This document shows, one piece after another, positions 1-7,058 of a DNA stretch of 7,924 nucleotides. Position numbers and translations under genes: made by a program. Within the stretch, counting starts at the first letter, position 1; every line of letters starts with the position of its first letter. The stretch is from positions 1 to 7,924 of the forward strand of contig JAEWHG010000197.1 of NCBI GenBank assembly GCA_023387935.1, given 5' to 3'. Below the pieces are notes generated by a model. The model saw only the letters and a program-made list of their open reading frames with translations. It ran no database searches and was not told the DNA's origin. Source of the stretch: Bacillota bacterium. GTDB lineage: Bacteria; Bacillota; Clostridia; Peptostreptococcales; Natronincolaceae.

Positions 1-710
1 CCTAGAACGTATTCACTGGTCATCCTATGCCCCATAACGTATCCGTTTTCATCTATAACGTAAGCATAGCCAGCTTCCCCTATTTTTATATTTTTTACAA
101 GATCATTTATTTTATTAGTACCTACCATGACTGCAAGGACTCCTATTCTAGAGCCATATTGATTGCTAATAGGAACACTGATCATAAAGCCAATTTGGTT
201 GCCACTAGTACCCTTTATAGATTGTCCAATAAATTGTTTGCCCGACTTAGCATTTTGAAACCAATCTGCATCAGATACATTATCATTTTTATTACTTAAA
301 TTACTCATTACGGCATCACCATTCAAATCTACGTAATGAAACCCAAGAAAATCCTTGTTTTGATTCGTATATTTTTTCAAAGTGCTTTCAATTCCGTACT
401 TATCCATTTGATCAAAATTATTAGTAGATGATATTAACTTCATTGTGTCCATTAAAGATTGTATATATAAATCCAGTTGGGTTGCTACAGAATCCCCTAT
501 GCTTTTATTTGTTTCCTCTGCTCTTGTTTTAATATTATTAGAATCCACATAATATGTAACAACAGTATTTGAAGCAATTGTAATTAGTAATAGAAAAAAA
601 ACAATACTCATTAACTGAGTTTTTATGCTCTTTGTTTTCCCACCCTTTAAAAAAAGAGATTTCACTTTTACATCCTTAATTTTAGTTTTTCTTGATAATC
701 TAAATGCCAA
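1..710 (-). CDS. dCache-type transmembrane sensor, probably methyl-accepting chemotaxis protein (N-terminal part, cut by window edge)
   Basis: This is the first 236 codons of a membrane receptor whose remainder lies left of position 1. Reading from TTG at 710, residues 1-31 are basic and cytoplasmic, about 32-54 form one transmembrane helix, and the rest is an extracytoplasmic sensing domain. That domain matches the dCache_1 pattern: a long helix at about 60-95, DADWFQNA at 147-154, an S-V-P-I strand near 178-181, and GYAYVIDENGYVMGHR at 214-229. Such domains bind small ligands such as amino acids and feed chemoreceptors, histidine kinases or diguanylate cyclases. The output domain is not visible, so chemoreceptor is only the commonest option. 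TTG at 710 is chosen because GAGGGGGG lies 6 nt upstream and an in-frame TAA sits at 729-731. GTG at 665, with AAGGA 7 nt upstream, is an alternative. No frameshift was seen. Confidence 0.8.
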   Translation of the reverse strand, partial: MAFRLSRKTKIKDVKVKSLFLKGGKTKSIKTQLMSIVFFLLLITIASNTVVTYYVDSNNIKTRAEETNKSIGDSVATQLDLYIQSLMDTMKLISSTNNFDQMDKYGIESTLKKYTNQNKDFLGFHYVDLNGDAVMSNLSNKNDNVSDADWFQNAKSGKQFIGQSIKGTSGNQIGFMISVPISNQYGSRIGVLAVMVGTNKINDLVKNIKIGEAGYAYVIDENGYVMGHRMTSEYVL

Positions 711-880
711 AAAACTCCCCCCTCTTTCTTAGCGCACTTATCTACCATTGATTAACATACAGCTTTATAAATGCAAAATGAATTAATATTCTAAATACTT
801 CGACATAATACATTTTTTTCCTTCTTATTATATCTTCTTTTGTATATATTAAAAATTTGTAACAATGTATGCAAATAATA
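711..880. other. Intergenic spacer between prfB and the sensor gene
   Basis: This AT-rich spacer separates the prfB terminator hairpin from the sensor gene. On the minus strand it contains a TATAAA box near 765-770, but no convincing -35 hexamer lies at the right distance. A sigma-28-type motility promoter (TAAA-N15-GCCGATAT) was looked for and not found in good form. The sensor gene presumably has its own promoter here, but I cannot place it. Confidence 0.4.
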
Positions 881-904
881 AATCTAGACATTATTGTCTA
901 GATT
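881..904 (-). terminator. Intrinsic terminator overlapping the prfB stop codon
   Basis: A 9-bp perfect stem (arms 881-889 and 896-904, loop 890-895) is followed on the minus strand by the U-rich run TATTATTT. The prfB stop codon TAG (884-886) lies inside the 3' arm, so the last codons of the gene form the terminator. The stem is AT-rich and the tail is interrupted, so efficiency is uncertain. Confidence 0.6.
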
Positions 905-1994
905 CATTTTAAGATAACTATTTATAAATGGATCTATATCCCCATCCATAACACCTTGTATATTGCCAATTTCTACATTGGTGCGATGATCCTTAACTAA
1001 ATTATAGGGATTAAAAACGTACGAACGTATTTGACTGCCCCATGCAATCTGATTATATTCGCCCTGTAAGTCTTCGATCTTTTCTTTTTGCTCTGTTTCT
1101 TTTAATTCAATTAGCTTACTGATCAGCATCCTCATTGCCGTTTCCTTATTGCTATGCTGAGATCTCTCATTTTGGCATTGAACTACTAATCCAGTAGGGA
1201 TATGTGTGATCCTAACAGCAGAGTCCGTTTTATTAACGTGTTGTCCACCGGACCCACTTGCCCTATAGGTATCTATTCTAATATCATTTGGATTTATTTG
1301 GATATCTACAGAATCATCAATTTCTGGCATAACATCTAAAGATGCAAAGGATGTATGTCTTTTGCCAGATGAATCGAAGGGAGAAATACGAACAAGTCTA
1401 TGAACTCCCTTCTCTGACTTTAAATATCCATAGGCATTCATACCCTCTATTAAAAGAGTAACACTTTTAATACCTGCCTCTGTATCCGTTAGAAGATCTA
1501 AGGTTTTAACTTGATAGCCTTTGCTTTCCGACCAGCGAGTATACATTCTAAGAAGCATCTTTGCCCAATCCTGAGCATCCAAACCTCCCGTACCTGCATG
1601 GATGGATATAATGGCATTATTCTTATCGTATTCCCCTTTAAGAAGTGTTTCTATTTTCATTCCGTCAATACGACTTTCCAGAGCTTCCATTCCTCTGATA
1701 AAATCTTTTTGGAAGGATTCGTCGCCGTCCTCAATAAAAACAATCATCATCTCTAGCTCTTCATAGTCTGATTGCAGTTTATTATAATCCTCTATTTTAT
1801 CTCTATAAGTCTTAGCTTTTTTTAATGTATTCTGAGCTTCCTCTGGATCATTCCAAAAATTTTCCTCTGACATCTTATATTCCAACTCTTCACTTAATGA
1901 AGTAATCTTATCAATGTCAAAGTGAATCCCTCATTCCATCAATATCTACTTTAAGTTTGAAAAGTTGCTGTTTATAATTATCTAAATTCAGCAT
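884..1994 (-). CDS. prfB: Peptide chain release factor 2 (RF2), expressed by programmed +1 frameshift
   Basis: RF2 recognises UGA and UAA stop codons in the ribosomal A site and triggers peptidyl-tRNA hydrolysis. Translation starts at ATG 1994 (GAGGTG, 5-nt spacer) and reads 25 codons to an in-frame TGA at 1917-1919. A +1 shift at CTT TGA C skips base 1919 and continues from GAC at 1918 to TAG at 884, giving 25 + 344 = 369 aa, close to the usual 365-370. In full-length numbering the stop-recognition tripeptide SPF is at 204-206 and the catalytic GGQ at 249-251. The residue matching E. coli 246 is alanine, the common bacterial state, not the threonine of E. coli K-12. The N-terminal helical domain and the C-terminal RF domain are complete. 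The gene lies 16 nt after secA, so co-transcription is expected. The 333-aa frame starting at TTG 1885 is only the post-shift part. Confidence 0.96.
1916..1937 (-). promoter_or_regulatory. RF2 programmed +1 frameshift site with internal Shine-Dalgarno
   Basis: On the minus strand an internal SD-like GAGGGA (1927-1932) precedes the slippery CTT (1920-1922) by 4 nt, then comes TGA (1917-1919) followed by C (1916). This matches the conserved layout of AGGGGG, short spacer, CTT TGA C. In known prfB genes, low RF2 lets the ribosome pause at UGA and slip +1, whereas abundant RF2 terminates there. The site is therefore an autoregulatory switch. Confidence 0.95.
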
Positions 1995-2010
1995 TTTTTC
2001 ACCTCATTAT

Positions 2011-4686
2011 TTACTTTCCACAGCATTTTTTATACTTTTTACCACTACCGCAAGGACAAAGGTCGTTACGTCCTGCTTCTTCTTTCTTAACTACAGGTGC
2101 CTTCTTAGATTCTCCATTTCCATGACTAGCTTCAATAGGCTTTGCTACTTGCTTTCTTTCAACAACAGCTTCCTTTTCTATACTGAATAAGAATCGAATT
2201 GTATCCTCTTGAATACTATTGATCATTTCTTGGAACATATCGTATCCTTCTATTTGATATGCTCTTACAGGATCTTCTTGACCGATCGCTCTTAATCCAA
2301 TACCTTGGCGTAATTGATCCATAGCGTCTATATGATCCATCCATTTTGTATCGATTACCTGTAATAAGATTACTCTTTCGATTTCTCTCATACGCTCAGA
2401 GCCCATCTCTTGCTCTTTTTGATTATATAATTCTTCAGCTACCTTAAAGATCTGATCTTTTAGTGTTTCTAAAGTTAAATTTTCAATGTCCTTAAACTCC
2501 AATAAGTTCGTTGGTAGAAATATCTTACTTAAATGATCCTTTAAACCATTTAAATCCCATTCTTCAGGATATTTAGCATCTGCAGTGTAAATAGCAACGC
2601 TTTCTTCTATAATATTCTGTATTAAACTGAAAATATGCTCCTTCATATTTTCTCCTTCTAATACCTTTTTTCTTTCACCATATATAACTTCTCTTTGTTT
2701 ATTCATAACATCATCATATTGAAGTACATGCTTACGAATTCCAAAGTTTCTTCCCTCTACTTTTTTCTGTGCATTCTCTATAGAGTTGGTTAATAGCTTA
2801 TGCTCAATAGCCTCATCTTCTTCAAGACCCATTTTTTCTACGATTCCTAACATACGCTCTCCACCGAAGAGTCTCATAAGATCATCTTCTAAAGATATAT
2901 AGAAGCTAGTAGAACCTGGATCTCCTTGACGTCCAGCACGCCCTCTCAACTGATTATCTATTCTTCGTGATTCGTGTCTTTCTGTACCTATAATATGAAG
3001 TCCACCTACAGCTTTTACTTCAGCATGTTCTTTATCTGTTTCTGTCTTAAATTTATTATATATTTCTTCATATTTTTTCCTTGCATTTATTAATTCTTCA
3101 TCCGTAGTTTCAGCATGGCTAGTTACCATTGATAAAATTTCTTCGCTGAATCCTTGCTTTTTCATCTCGCGCTTTGCTAAAAACTCTGGATTACCACCAA
3201 GTAGGATGTCCGTACCACGACCAGCCATGTTGGTTGCAATAGTAACAATACCCTTTCTACCTGCTTGGGCTACAATTTCAGCCTCCCTTTCATGCTGTTT
3301 CGCATTTAAAACTTCGTGTGGTATTCCTTTTTTCTTTAATGCAGCTGCAAGCTCTTCAGACTTTTCTATAGATATGGTACCTACTAAAACAGGCTGACCA
3401 GTTTTGTTTTTTTCTTCAATGTCTTTTATTATAGCCATTGTTTTACCTTTTTCTGATTTATATACAAAATCAGAGGTATCTTTTCTAATTATTGGCTTAT
3501 TCGTTGGAATTTCAACAACATCCATGTTGTAAATAGCCATAAATTCCTCTTCTTCTGTTTTTGCTGTACCAGTCATACCCGATAATTTATCATACATTCT
3601 AAAGTAGTTTTGGAAGGTGATCGTAGCTAAGGTCTTAGATTCTCTTTGTACTTCCAGACCTTCCTTTGCTTCTATAGCCTGATGTAGCCCTTCACTATAT
3701 CTACGACCAAACATTAATCTACCTGTAAAGTCATCTACGATAATTATTTCTCCATCCTTTACAACGTAATCCTTATCTAATTTCATTAGATTATTTGCTT
3801 TTAGAGCTTGATTAATATGGTGTGCTAGCTCAGTATTATTTATATCTGAAAGATTTTCTACAGCAAAATATTTTTCTGCTCTTTCCACACCTTCTTCTGT
3901 CAATGTAACAGAATTCGCTTTTTCATCTAAAACAAAATCTACTTCCTTTTTTAAAGTTTTGATAAACTGATCTACAATAAAATACATTTTAGTAGATTTC
4001 TGTCCTTGTCCAGAAATAATTAGGGGAGTTCTAGCCTCATCAATTAAAATACTATCCACCTCATCCACTATTGCATAGTTCAATTTTCTCTGAACCATTT
4101 CATGAAGATGAATTACCATGTTATCTCTTAGATAGTCAAATCCAAACTCATTATTTGTTCCATAAGTAATATCACATCGATATGCTGCTCTTCTCTCTTC
4201 ATTCGTTATGCCATGTACAATTACGCCTACTGTTAATCCAAGGAAATTGTAGACCTTACTCATCCATTCCTGGTCCCTTTTGGCTAAGTAATCATTAACA
4301 GTAACAACATGAACACCTTTGCCGGATAGTGCATTTAAATATACTGGCAAAGTAGCCATTAAGGTTTTACCTTCTCCAGTTCTCATCTCTGCAATTCTTC
4401 CTTGGTGAAGCACAATACCACCGTAAAGCTGTACCCTATAGTGCTTCATACCTAATGTTCTCCAAGCGCCTTCACGAATTGTAGCAAAGGCTTCCGGAAG
4501 AATATCATCCAATGTTTCTCCTTTTTCTAATCTTTCTTTAAATTGTCTAGTTTTATCTTTAAGTTCTGCATCTGTTAGCTTTGCATATGATTCTTGTAAA
4601 GCTTCTATTTCATCAACTGTTTTATCTAGTTTTTTAATTTCTCTCTCACTGTAGGTGCCAAAAACTTTTTCAAATAATCTTTTCAA
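2011..4686 (-). CDS. secA: Preprotein translocase ATPase subunit SecA
   Basis: SecA is the ATP-driven motor that pushes unfolded preproteins through the SecYEG channel at the cytoplasmic membrane. From the TTG start the protein has 891 aa. Visible elements are Walker A GEGKT at 104-108, the DEVD Walker B box at 208-211, the preprotein cross-linking region after about 220, GRGTD at 489-493, the conserved TERHESRRIDNQLRGRAGRQGD block from 568 on, and a zinc-binding tail with C877, C879, C888 and C889 (CxCx8CC) for SecB or ribosome contact. The start is TTG 4686, because GAGGTGG (4692-4698) ends 5 nt before it. The GTG at 4695 lies inside that SD and has none of its own. The result begins MKRLFEKVFGTYSERE, typical of clostridial SecA. 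It is the first gene of secA-prfB, with a candidate promoter at 4730-4758. Confidence 0.97.
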   Translation of the reverse strand: MKRLFEKVFGTYSEREIKKLDKTVDEIEALQESYAKLTDAELKDKTRQFKERLEKGETLDDILPEAFATIREGAWRTLGMKHYRVQLYGGIVLHQGRIAEMRTGEGKTLMATLPVYLNALSGKGVHVVTVNDYLAKRDQEWMSKVYNFLGLTVGVIVHGITNEERRAAYRCDITYGTNNEFGFDYLRDNMVIHLHEMVQRKLNYAIVDEVDSILIDEARTPLIISGQGQKSTKMYFIVDQFIKTLKKEVDFVLDEKANSVTLTEEGVERAEKYFAVENLSDINNTELAHHINQALKANNLMKLDKDYVVKDGEIIIVDDFTGRLMFGRRYSEGLHQAIEAKEGLEVQRESKTLATITFQNYFRMYDKLSGMTGTAKTEEEEFMAIYNMDVVEIPTNKPIIRKDTSDFVYKSEKGKTMAIIKDIEEKNKTGQPVLVGTISIEKSEELAAALKKKGIPHEVLNAKQHEREAEIVAQAGRKGIVTIATNMAGRGTDILLGGNPEFLAKREMKKQGFSEEILSMVTSHAETTDEELINARKKYEEIYNKFKTETDKEHAEVKAVGGLHIIGTERHESRRIDNQLRGRAGRQGDPGSTSFYISLEDDLMRLFGGERMLGIVEKMGLEEDEAIEHKLLTNSIENAQKKVEGRNFGIRKHVLQYDDVMNKQREVIYGERKKVLEGENMKEHIFSLIQNIIEESVAIYTADAKYPEEWDLNGLKDHLSKIFLPTNLLEFKDIENLTLETLKDQIFKVAEELYNQKEQEMGSERMREIERVILLQVIDTKWMDHIDAMDQLRQGIGLRAIGQEDPVRAYQIEGYDMFQEMINSIQEDTIRFLFSIEKEAVVERKQVAKPIEASHGNGESKKAPVVKKEEAGRNDLCPCGSGKKYKKCCGK

Positions 4687-4691
4687 TATAT

Positions 4692-4698
4692 CCACCTC
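4692..4698 (-). promoter_or_regulatory. secA ribosome binding site that decides the start codon
   Basis: GAGGTGG on the minus strand ends 5 nt before TTG 4686. The GTG of the longest ORF (4693-4695) is part of this SD, so the annotated protein should lose its first three residues. The same GAGGTG plus 5-nt arrangement precedes prfB. Confidence 0.75.
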
Positions 4699-4729
4699 GA
4701 TATTTTCATTATTAACATACTATCGTACT

Positions 4730-4758
4730 ATTTTAACATTAATTATTTAACATTACAA
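4730..4758 (-). promoter_or_regulatory. Candidate sigma-A promoter for secA-prfB
   Basis: The minus strand reads TTGTAA (4753-4758), 17 nt, TAAAAT (4730-4735). The -35 matches the consensus at 4 of 6 positions and the -10 at 5 of 6, with ideal spacing. It lies between the upstream operon's terminator hairpin and secA and would give a leader of roughly 35-40 nt. The region is very AT-rich, so a chance match is possible. Confidence 0.5.
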
Positions 4759-4817
4759 TAAACGAAACAAATACCATAACATTTACTGGAAGTTTTATTA
4801 TATCTACTAAATATATA

Positions 4818-4840
4818 AAGCTGAGATATTATCTCAGCTT
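4818..4840 (-). terminator. Hairpin terminator after the HD-GYP / DUF5317 operon
   Basis: This is a perfect 10-bp stem (4818-4827 with 4831-4840) and a 3-nt loop, 48 nt beyond the DUF5317 stop codon. On the minus strand it is followed by TTTATATATTT, an interrupted U tract. Both flanking genes run on the minus strand, so that is the relevant direction. On the plus strand T-rich sequence also follows, so it could stop antisense transcription too. Confidence 0.6.
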
Positions 4841-4888
4841 AGTTTTCCCATTTTTTTATTAAGCATGAAAATTTCTTTTAAGAAAAAC

Positions 4889-5494
4889 TTACACTCTCAA
4901 TTTTCCATTGTGATTAAATCTCACAATGTTTGATTTAAACTTATGTCTTTTAATCTGCATTATTCCCTGAGTAAGTAATAAAAGTCCTAAGGATATTAGT
5001 ACATCTCCAGCACTAAAAATTTGTTTAAAGGGATACCAGTAAGGGGTTGTAAATCTCTTTCCTAAATGAATTGTAAAAGAATAGGCATCATTAATATTTA
5101 TATAATTAGCTAACTCTCCCATTTGGATTGATTGCAACATGTTTTCAGATCCAATTTTCTCTAAAAGAGCTAAATCAATAGGCATACTCCCACCATTTAG
5201 AACGATAGCCGTAAAGTTACAAATAGCGCCTATTAAAATTAACCATATGGATTTTCTTTCTAAATTTAAGAATAGAACAATGAAAAGCATAACGTAAGAA
5301 GCAATATAAAGCATCATTCTATTATCTATAACTTTCTCGTAGCCCATGGAAATTAATATGGATACTCCAAGATTTAATAACAATGAGAAAACTAATAGAA
5401 AGCTGGATCTAAACACAAATTTGCCCAGGTTCATTACATTTCCACCCCGAAGCTTTCCAATGATCATTCCTAAAATTAGACCTTCAAATATCAT
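4889..5494 (-). CDS. DUF5317-type integral membrane protein of unknown function
   Basis: This is a 201-aa, very hydrophobic protein with about five predicted membrane segments (about 1-14, 29-50, 59-77, 82-100 and 160-180). The motif NGGSMPI at 100-106 and the C-terminal stretch from YPFKQIFSAGD to ISLGLLLL at about 154-174 fit DUF5317, a Firmicute membrane family with no known biochemical role. This assignment is from memory of the pattern, not a search. The start is ATG 5494, because AAAAGGAG (5503-5510) ends 8 nt before it. A longer reading from GTG 5503 would start on the last base of that SD. The gene begins 39 nt after the HD-GYP stop and ends ahead of a hairpin terminator, so it is probably the last gene of that operon. 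A link to signal turnover or sensing is suggested only by this neighbourhood. The C-terminal tail from 181 on is basic and probably cytoplasmic. Confidence 0.8.
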   Translation of the reverse strand: MIFEGLILGMIIGKLRGGNVMNLGKFVFRSSFLLVFSLLLNLGVSILISMGYEKVIDNRMMLYIASYVMLFIVLFLNLERKSIWLILIGAICNFTAIVLNGGSMPIDLALLEKIGSENMLQSIQMGELANYININDAYSFTIHLGKRFTTPYWYPFKQIFSAGDVLISLGLLLLTQGIMQIKRHKFKSNIVRFNHNGKLRV

Positions 5495-5533
5495 ATTATA
5501 CACTCCTTTTTGAAAAATTCACCCTACACTACA

Positions 5534-6838
5534 TTACAGATTCTCCAAAATTTTCCCTTTTGCTATACGCCCTTCTTCAATTTCTTCTTTTATTAATTCT
5601 ATAAATCTTTCGGCCACTAATGGATGAAAATGAGTACCCGAATCCTTTTCTATGATAGTTAGTGCTTCTTCTATTGTCATACCTTTTCGATAAGATCGGT
5701 CACTGGTCATAGCATCAAAAGCATCAGCAACAGAAAGTATATATGCTTCTATTGGGATTTTATCTCCTTCTAACCCAGATGGATATCCAGTTCCATTATA
5801 CTTTTCATGATGACTTAAAATAATCTCTCTTGCATCCTTTAAAAAATCTACTGAACTTAAAATTTCTACCCCTATTTCGGAATGTTTTTTAATGATTTCA
5901 AATTCTTCAGCAGTTAATCTTCCAGGCTTGTTTAATACGTCATCACTTATTCCTATTTTGCCTATATCATGAAGCAGTGCTGCTGTTTTTAAAGTTTCTA
6001 CTCTCTTTTCTCCAATATTCATTTTTATACTTAACTTTTCAGCATATTCGGCTACTCTCTGAGAATGTCCATTCGTATATTGGTCTTTCGCTTCAACTGT
6101 CTTAGTTAAAGCGCACACTGTTTCAATATATACCTGTTTCATTTCCAGATATAATTTAAAGGAATACCTTGCTAACAAAAGAGGTCCAAAAAATAGTAGC
6201 ATAATTACAGTTCCATAATTTAAATATAAAATACTAAAAAAGATTCCTAAAGATGTTACAATAAAACAGTTGGGTAGCAGCCATCTCATACCCTTAATAA
6301 ACATTGTGTTAAAATGTTGATTATTTATCATCGAAAGAAGTTTTGTCATAATAAGAGTATTTAATAGAACATATACACATATAGATATTATTAAAGGGAT
6401 TATATCTTTGTAAAAATTAACATCTGGAAATATCCCTCCTACAAGCTTGTAATAGACAATAGAGGCTAAACCGATAGAAATGAAAATCTGTGCCCCATTA
6501 AAAAGCACCTTATATAATGGTGTATTTTTAACATGTCTGGTTGATCCATCTGGTAATTGAACATACCTTAACATCATCCCTAAAGAAGAACAAATAGCAG
6601 CACCTAAAGGTCCTATAATAATCATGGCGGTAAAAGAAACTGCAAATCCTACAGATACAGCCGCACCAATAGGCATTGGTACAATTAATGACTCTACTAA
6701 TATTGATAATATAATAAACATTAGTAAAATAGAATAATCAGTAATGCTATATGTTTTTACCATGAAAAATAACAATAAAAGTGATAGTCCTATAATAATT
6801 ACTATATATTTTCTAAGATTTGTAGGTAGATTTTTCAT
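5534..6838 (-). CDS. Membrane-anchored HD-GYP domain phosphohydrolase
   Basis: The 434-aa protein has an N-terminal membrane module of six or seven helices (about 12-226), a short linker helix, and a C-terminal HD-GYP domain (about 238-430). Characterised HD-GYP enzymes hydrolyse cyclic di-GMP, and some act on cGAMP. The metal and catalytic residues all appear present: H258, H290-D291 (LLHDIGKIGI), K294, H319, H343-H344 and D372. The signature runs through NGTGYP at 348-353 and ADAFDAMTSDRSYR at 371-384, with Ser where Pro is usual before YR. The enzyme is therefore probably active. The membrane part carries a GAAVSVGFAVSF-type segment at 58-69 and resembles the integral-membrane sensor modules often fused to signalling domains, but I cannot name the family safely. 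ATG 6838 has GGAGG 7 nt upstream. The gene is followed by a DUF5317 gene and preceded by a possible 21-aa peptide ORF. Confidence 0.93.
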   Translation of the reverse strand: MKNLPTNLRKYIVIIIGLSLLLLFFMVKTYSITDYSILLMFIILSILVESLIVPMPIGAAVSVGFAVSFTAMIIIGPLGAAICSSLGMMLRYVQLPDGSTRHVKNTPLYKVLFNGAQIFISIGLASIVYYKLVGGIFPDVNFYKDIIPLIISICVYVLLNTLIMTKLLSMINNQHFNTMFIKGMRWLLPNCFIVTSLGIFFSILYLNYGTVIMLLFFGPLLLARYSFKLYLEMKQVYIETVCALTKTVEAKDQYTNGHSQRVAEYAEKLSIKMNIGEKRVETLKTAALLHDIGKIGISDDVLNKPGRLTAEEFEIIKKHSEIGVEILSSVDFLKDAREIILSHHEKYNGTGYPSGLEGDKIPIEAYILSVADAFDAMTSDRSYRKGMTIEEALTIIEKDSGTHFHPLVAERFIELIKEEIEEGRIAKGKILENL

Positions 6839-6861
6839 TTATGTTCCTCCAAAATATAGAA

Positions 6862-6876
6862 CTTAGATCGACTAAG
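6862..6876. repeat. Near-palindromic site, copy 1 (inverted repeat partner of 7051-7064)
   Basis: CTTAGATCGACTAAG is itself an imperfect palindrome (arms CTTAG and CTAAG around ATCGA). Its first 14 bases are the exact reverse complement of 7051-7064. It lies between the stop of the 21-aa ORF and the HD-GYP ribosome binding site. It could be an operator, a small RNA hairpin, or one end of a short mobile element. The sequence alone does not decide. Confidence 0.6.
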
Positions 6877-6882
6877 TAATCC

Positions 6883-6948
6883 TTATAACCAAGAAATATT
6901 TCCAACAGCTTTAGTTAAAACTTCTAAAATAGCAGTTAAAATTGTCAT
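6883..6948 (-). CDS. Possible 21-aa amphipathic peptide
   Basis: This ATG-to-TAA ORF of 21 codons begins MTILTAILEV and ends GNISWL. AAGGGGG (6958-6964) stands 9 nt upstream of ATG 6948, a good SD. As a helix, residues 3, 4, 7, 8, 11, 14, 15, 18 and 21 are hydrophobic, while 2, 5, 9, 12, 16 and 19 are polar or small. That is a clean amphipathic pattern with one acidic (E9) and one basic (K13) residue. Length and pattern recall phenol-soluble modulins or membrane-active signal peptides, but there is no sequence homology I can claim. It is not a standard AgrD: no cysteine or thiolactone-forming region is present. The HD-GYP gene begins 44 nt after its stop, so it may be a cotranslated peptide, a leader peptide or a signal for the sensor. 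A chance ORF remains possible because it is so short. Confidence 0.5.
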   Translation of the reverse strand: MTILTAILEVLTKAVGNISWL

Positions 6949-6975
6949 TTAAAATATCCCCCTTGTGCATAGTCT

Positions 6976-7017
6976 CTATTGCTACGCTAATGCAATAGGA
7001 GCTTACGCTACGCTAGG
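6976..7017 (-). repeat. GC-rich short repeats and hairpin upstream of the 21-aa ORF
   Basis: In an otherwise AT-rich spacer, GCTACGCTA (plus-strand reading) occurs at 6981-6989 and again at 7007-7015, with a variant GCTTACGCTA at 7001-7010. The first copy sits in a hairpin with 7-bp arms CTATTGC (6976-6982) and GCAATAG (6992-6998) and a 9-nt loop. On the transcript this would lie in the leader of the peptide ORF, ending about 28 nt before its ATG. It fits no riboswitch class I recognise. It may be a regulatory leader structure or a copy of a dispersed intergenic repeat. Confidence 0.5.
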
Positions 7018-7029
7018 AAAGACTTTACT

Positions 7030-7058
7030 ATTCTATTTTTAAGTTCAGATTTAGTCGA
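7030..7058 (-). promoter_or_regulatory. Weak candidate promoter for the peptide / HD-GYP operon
   Basis: The minus strand reads TCGACT (7053-7058), 17 nt, TAGAAT (7030-7035), matching the sigma-A boxes at 4 of 6 and 5 of 6 positions. The -35 lies inside the near-palindrome at 7051-7064, so a protein bound there would block it. No convincing terminator separates the 217-aa gene from this point, so readthrough from upstream is an equally good way to transcribe the operon. Confidence 0.3.

Noticed and set aside
27..299. Plus-strand ORF of 90 codons
   Set aside because: It is antisense to the clear dCache sensor reading frame, has low-complexity Tyr/Ile/Phe content and matches no family I know.
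741..780. Sigma-28 flagellar-type promoter for the sensor gene
   Set aside because: A TAAA element is present on the minus strand, but no GCCGATAT-like box lies at about 15 nt spacing.
1511..1756. Plus-strand ORF within prfB
   Set aside because: It lies wholly opposite the RF2 coding frame, and its translation resembles no protein I know.
884..1994. prfB as a pseudogene with a frameshift mutation
   Set aside because: The interruption is exactly the conserved CTT TGA C programmed site behind an internal SD, and both frames are otherwise intact.
3206..3397. Plus-strand ORF within secA
   Set aside because: It is a shadow of the conserved SecA motor region (around GRGTD) and shows no independent features.
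6883..6948. AgrD-type cyclic autoinducer peptide
   Set aside because: There is no cysteine or serine in the right context, no acidic C-terminal tail and no agrB-like gene in the window.
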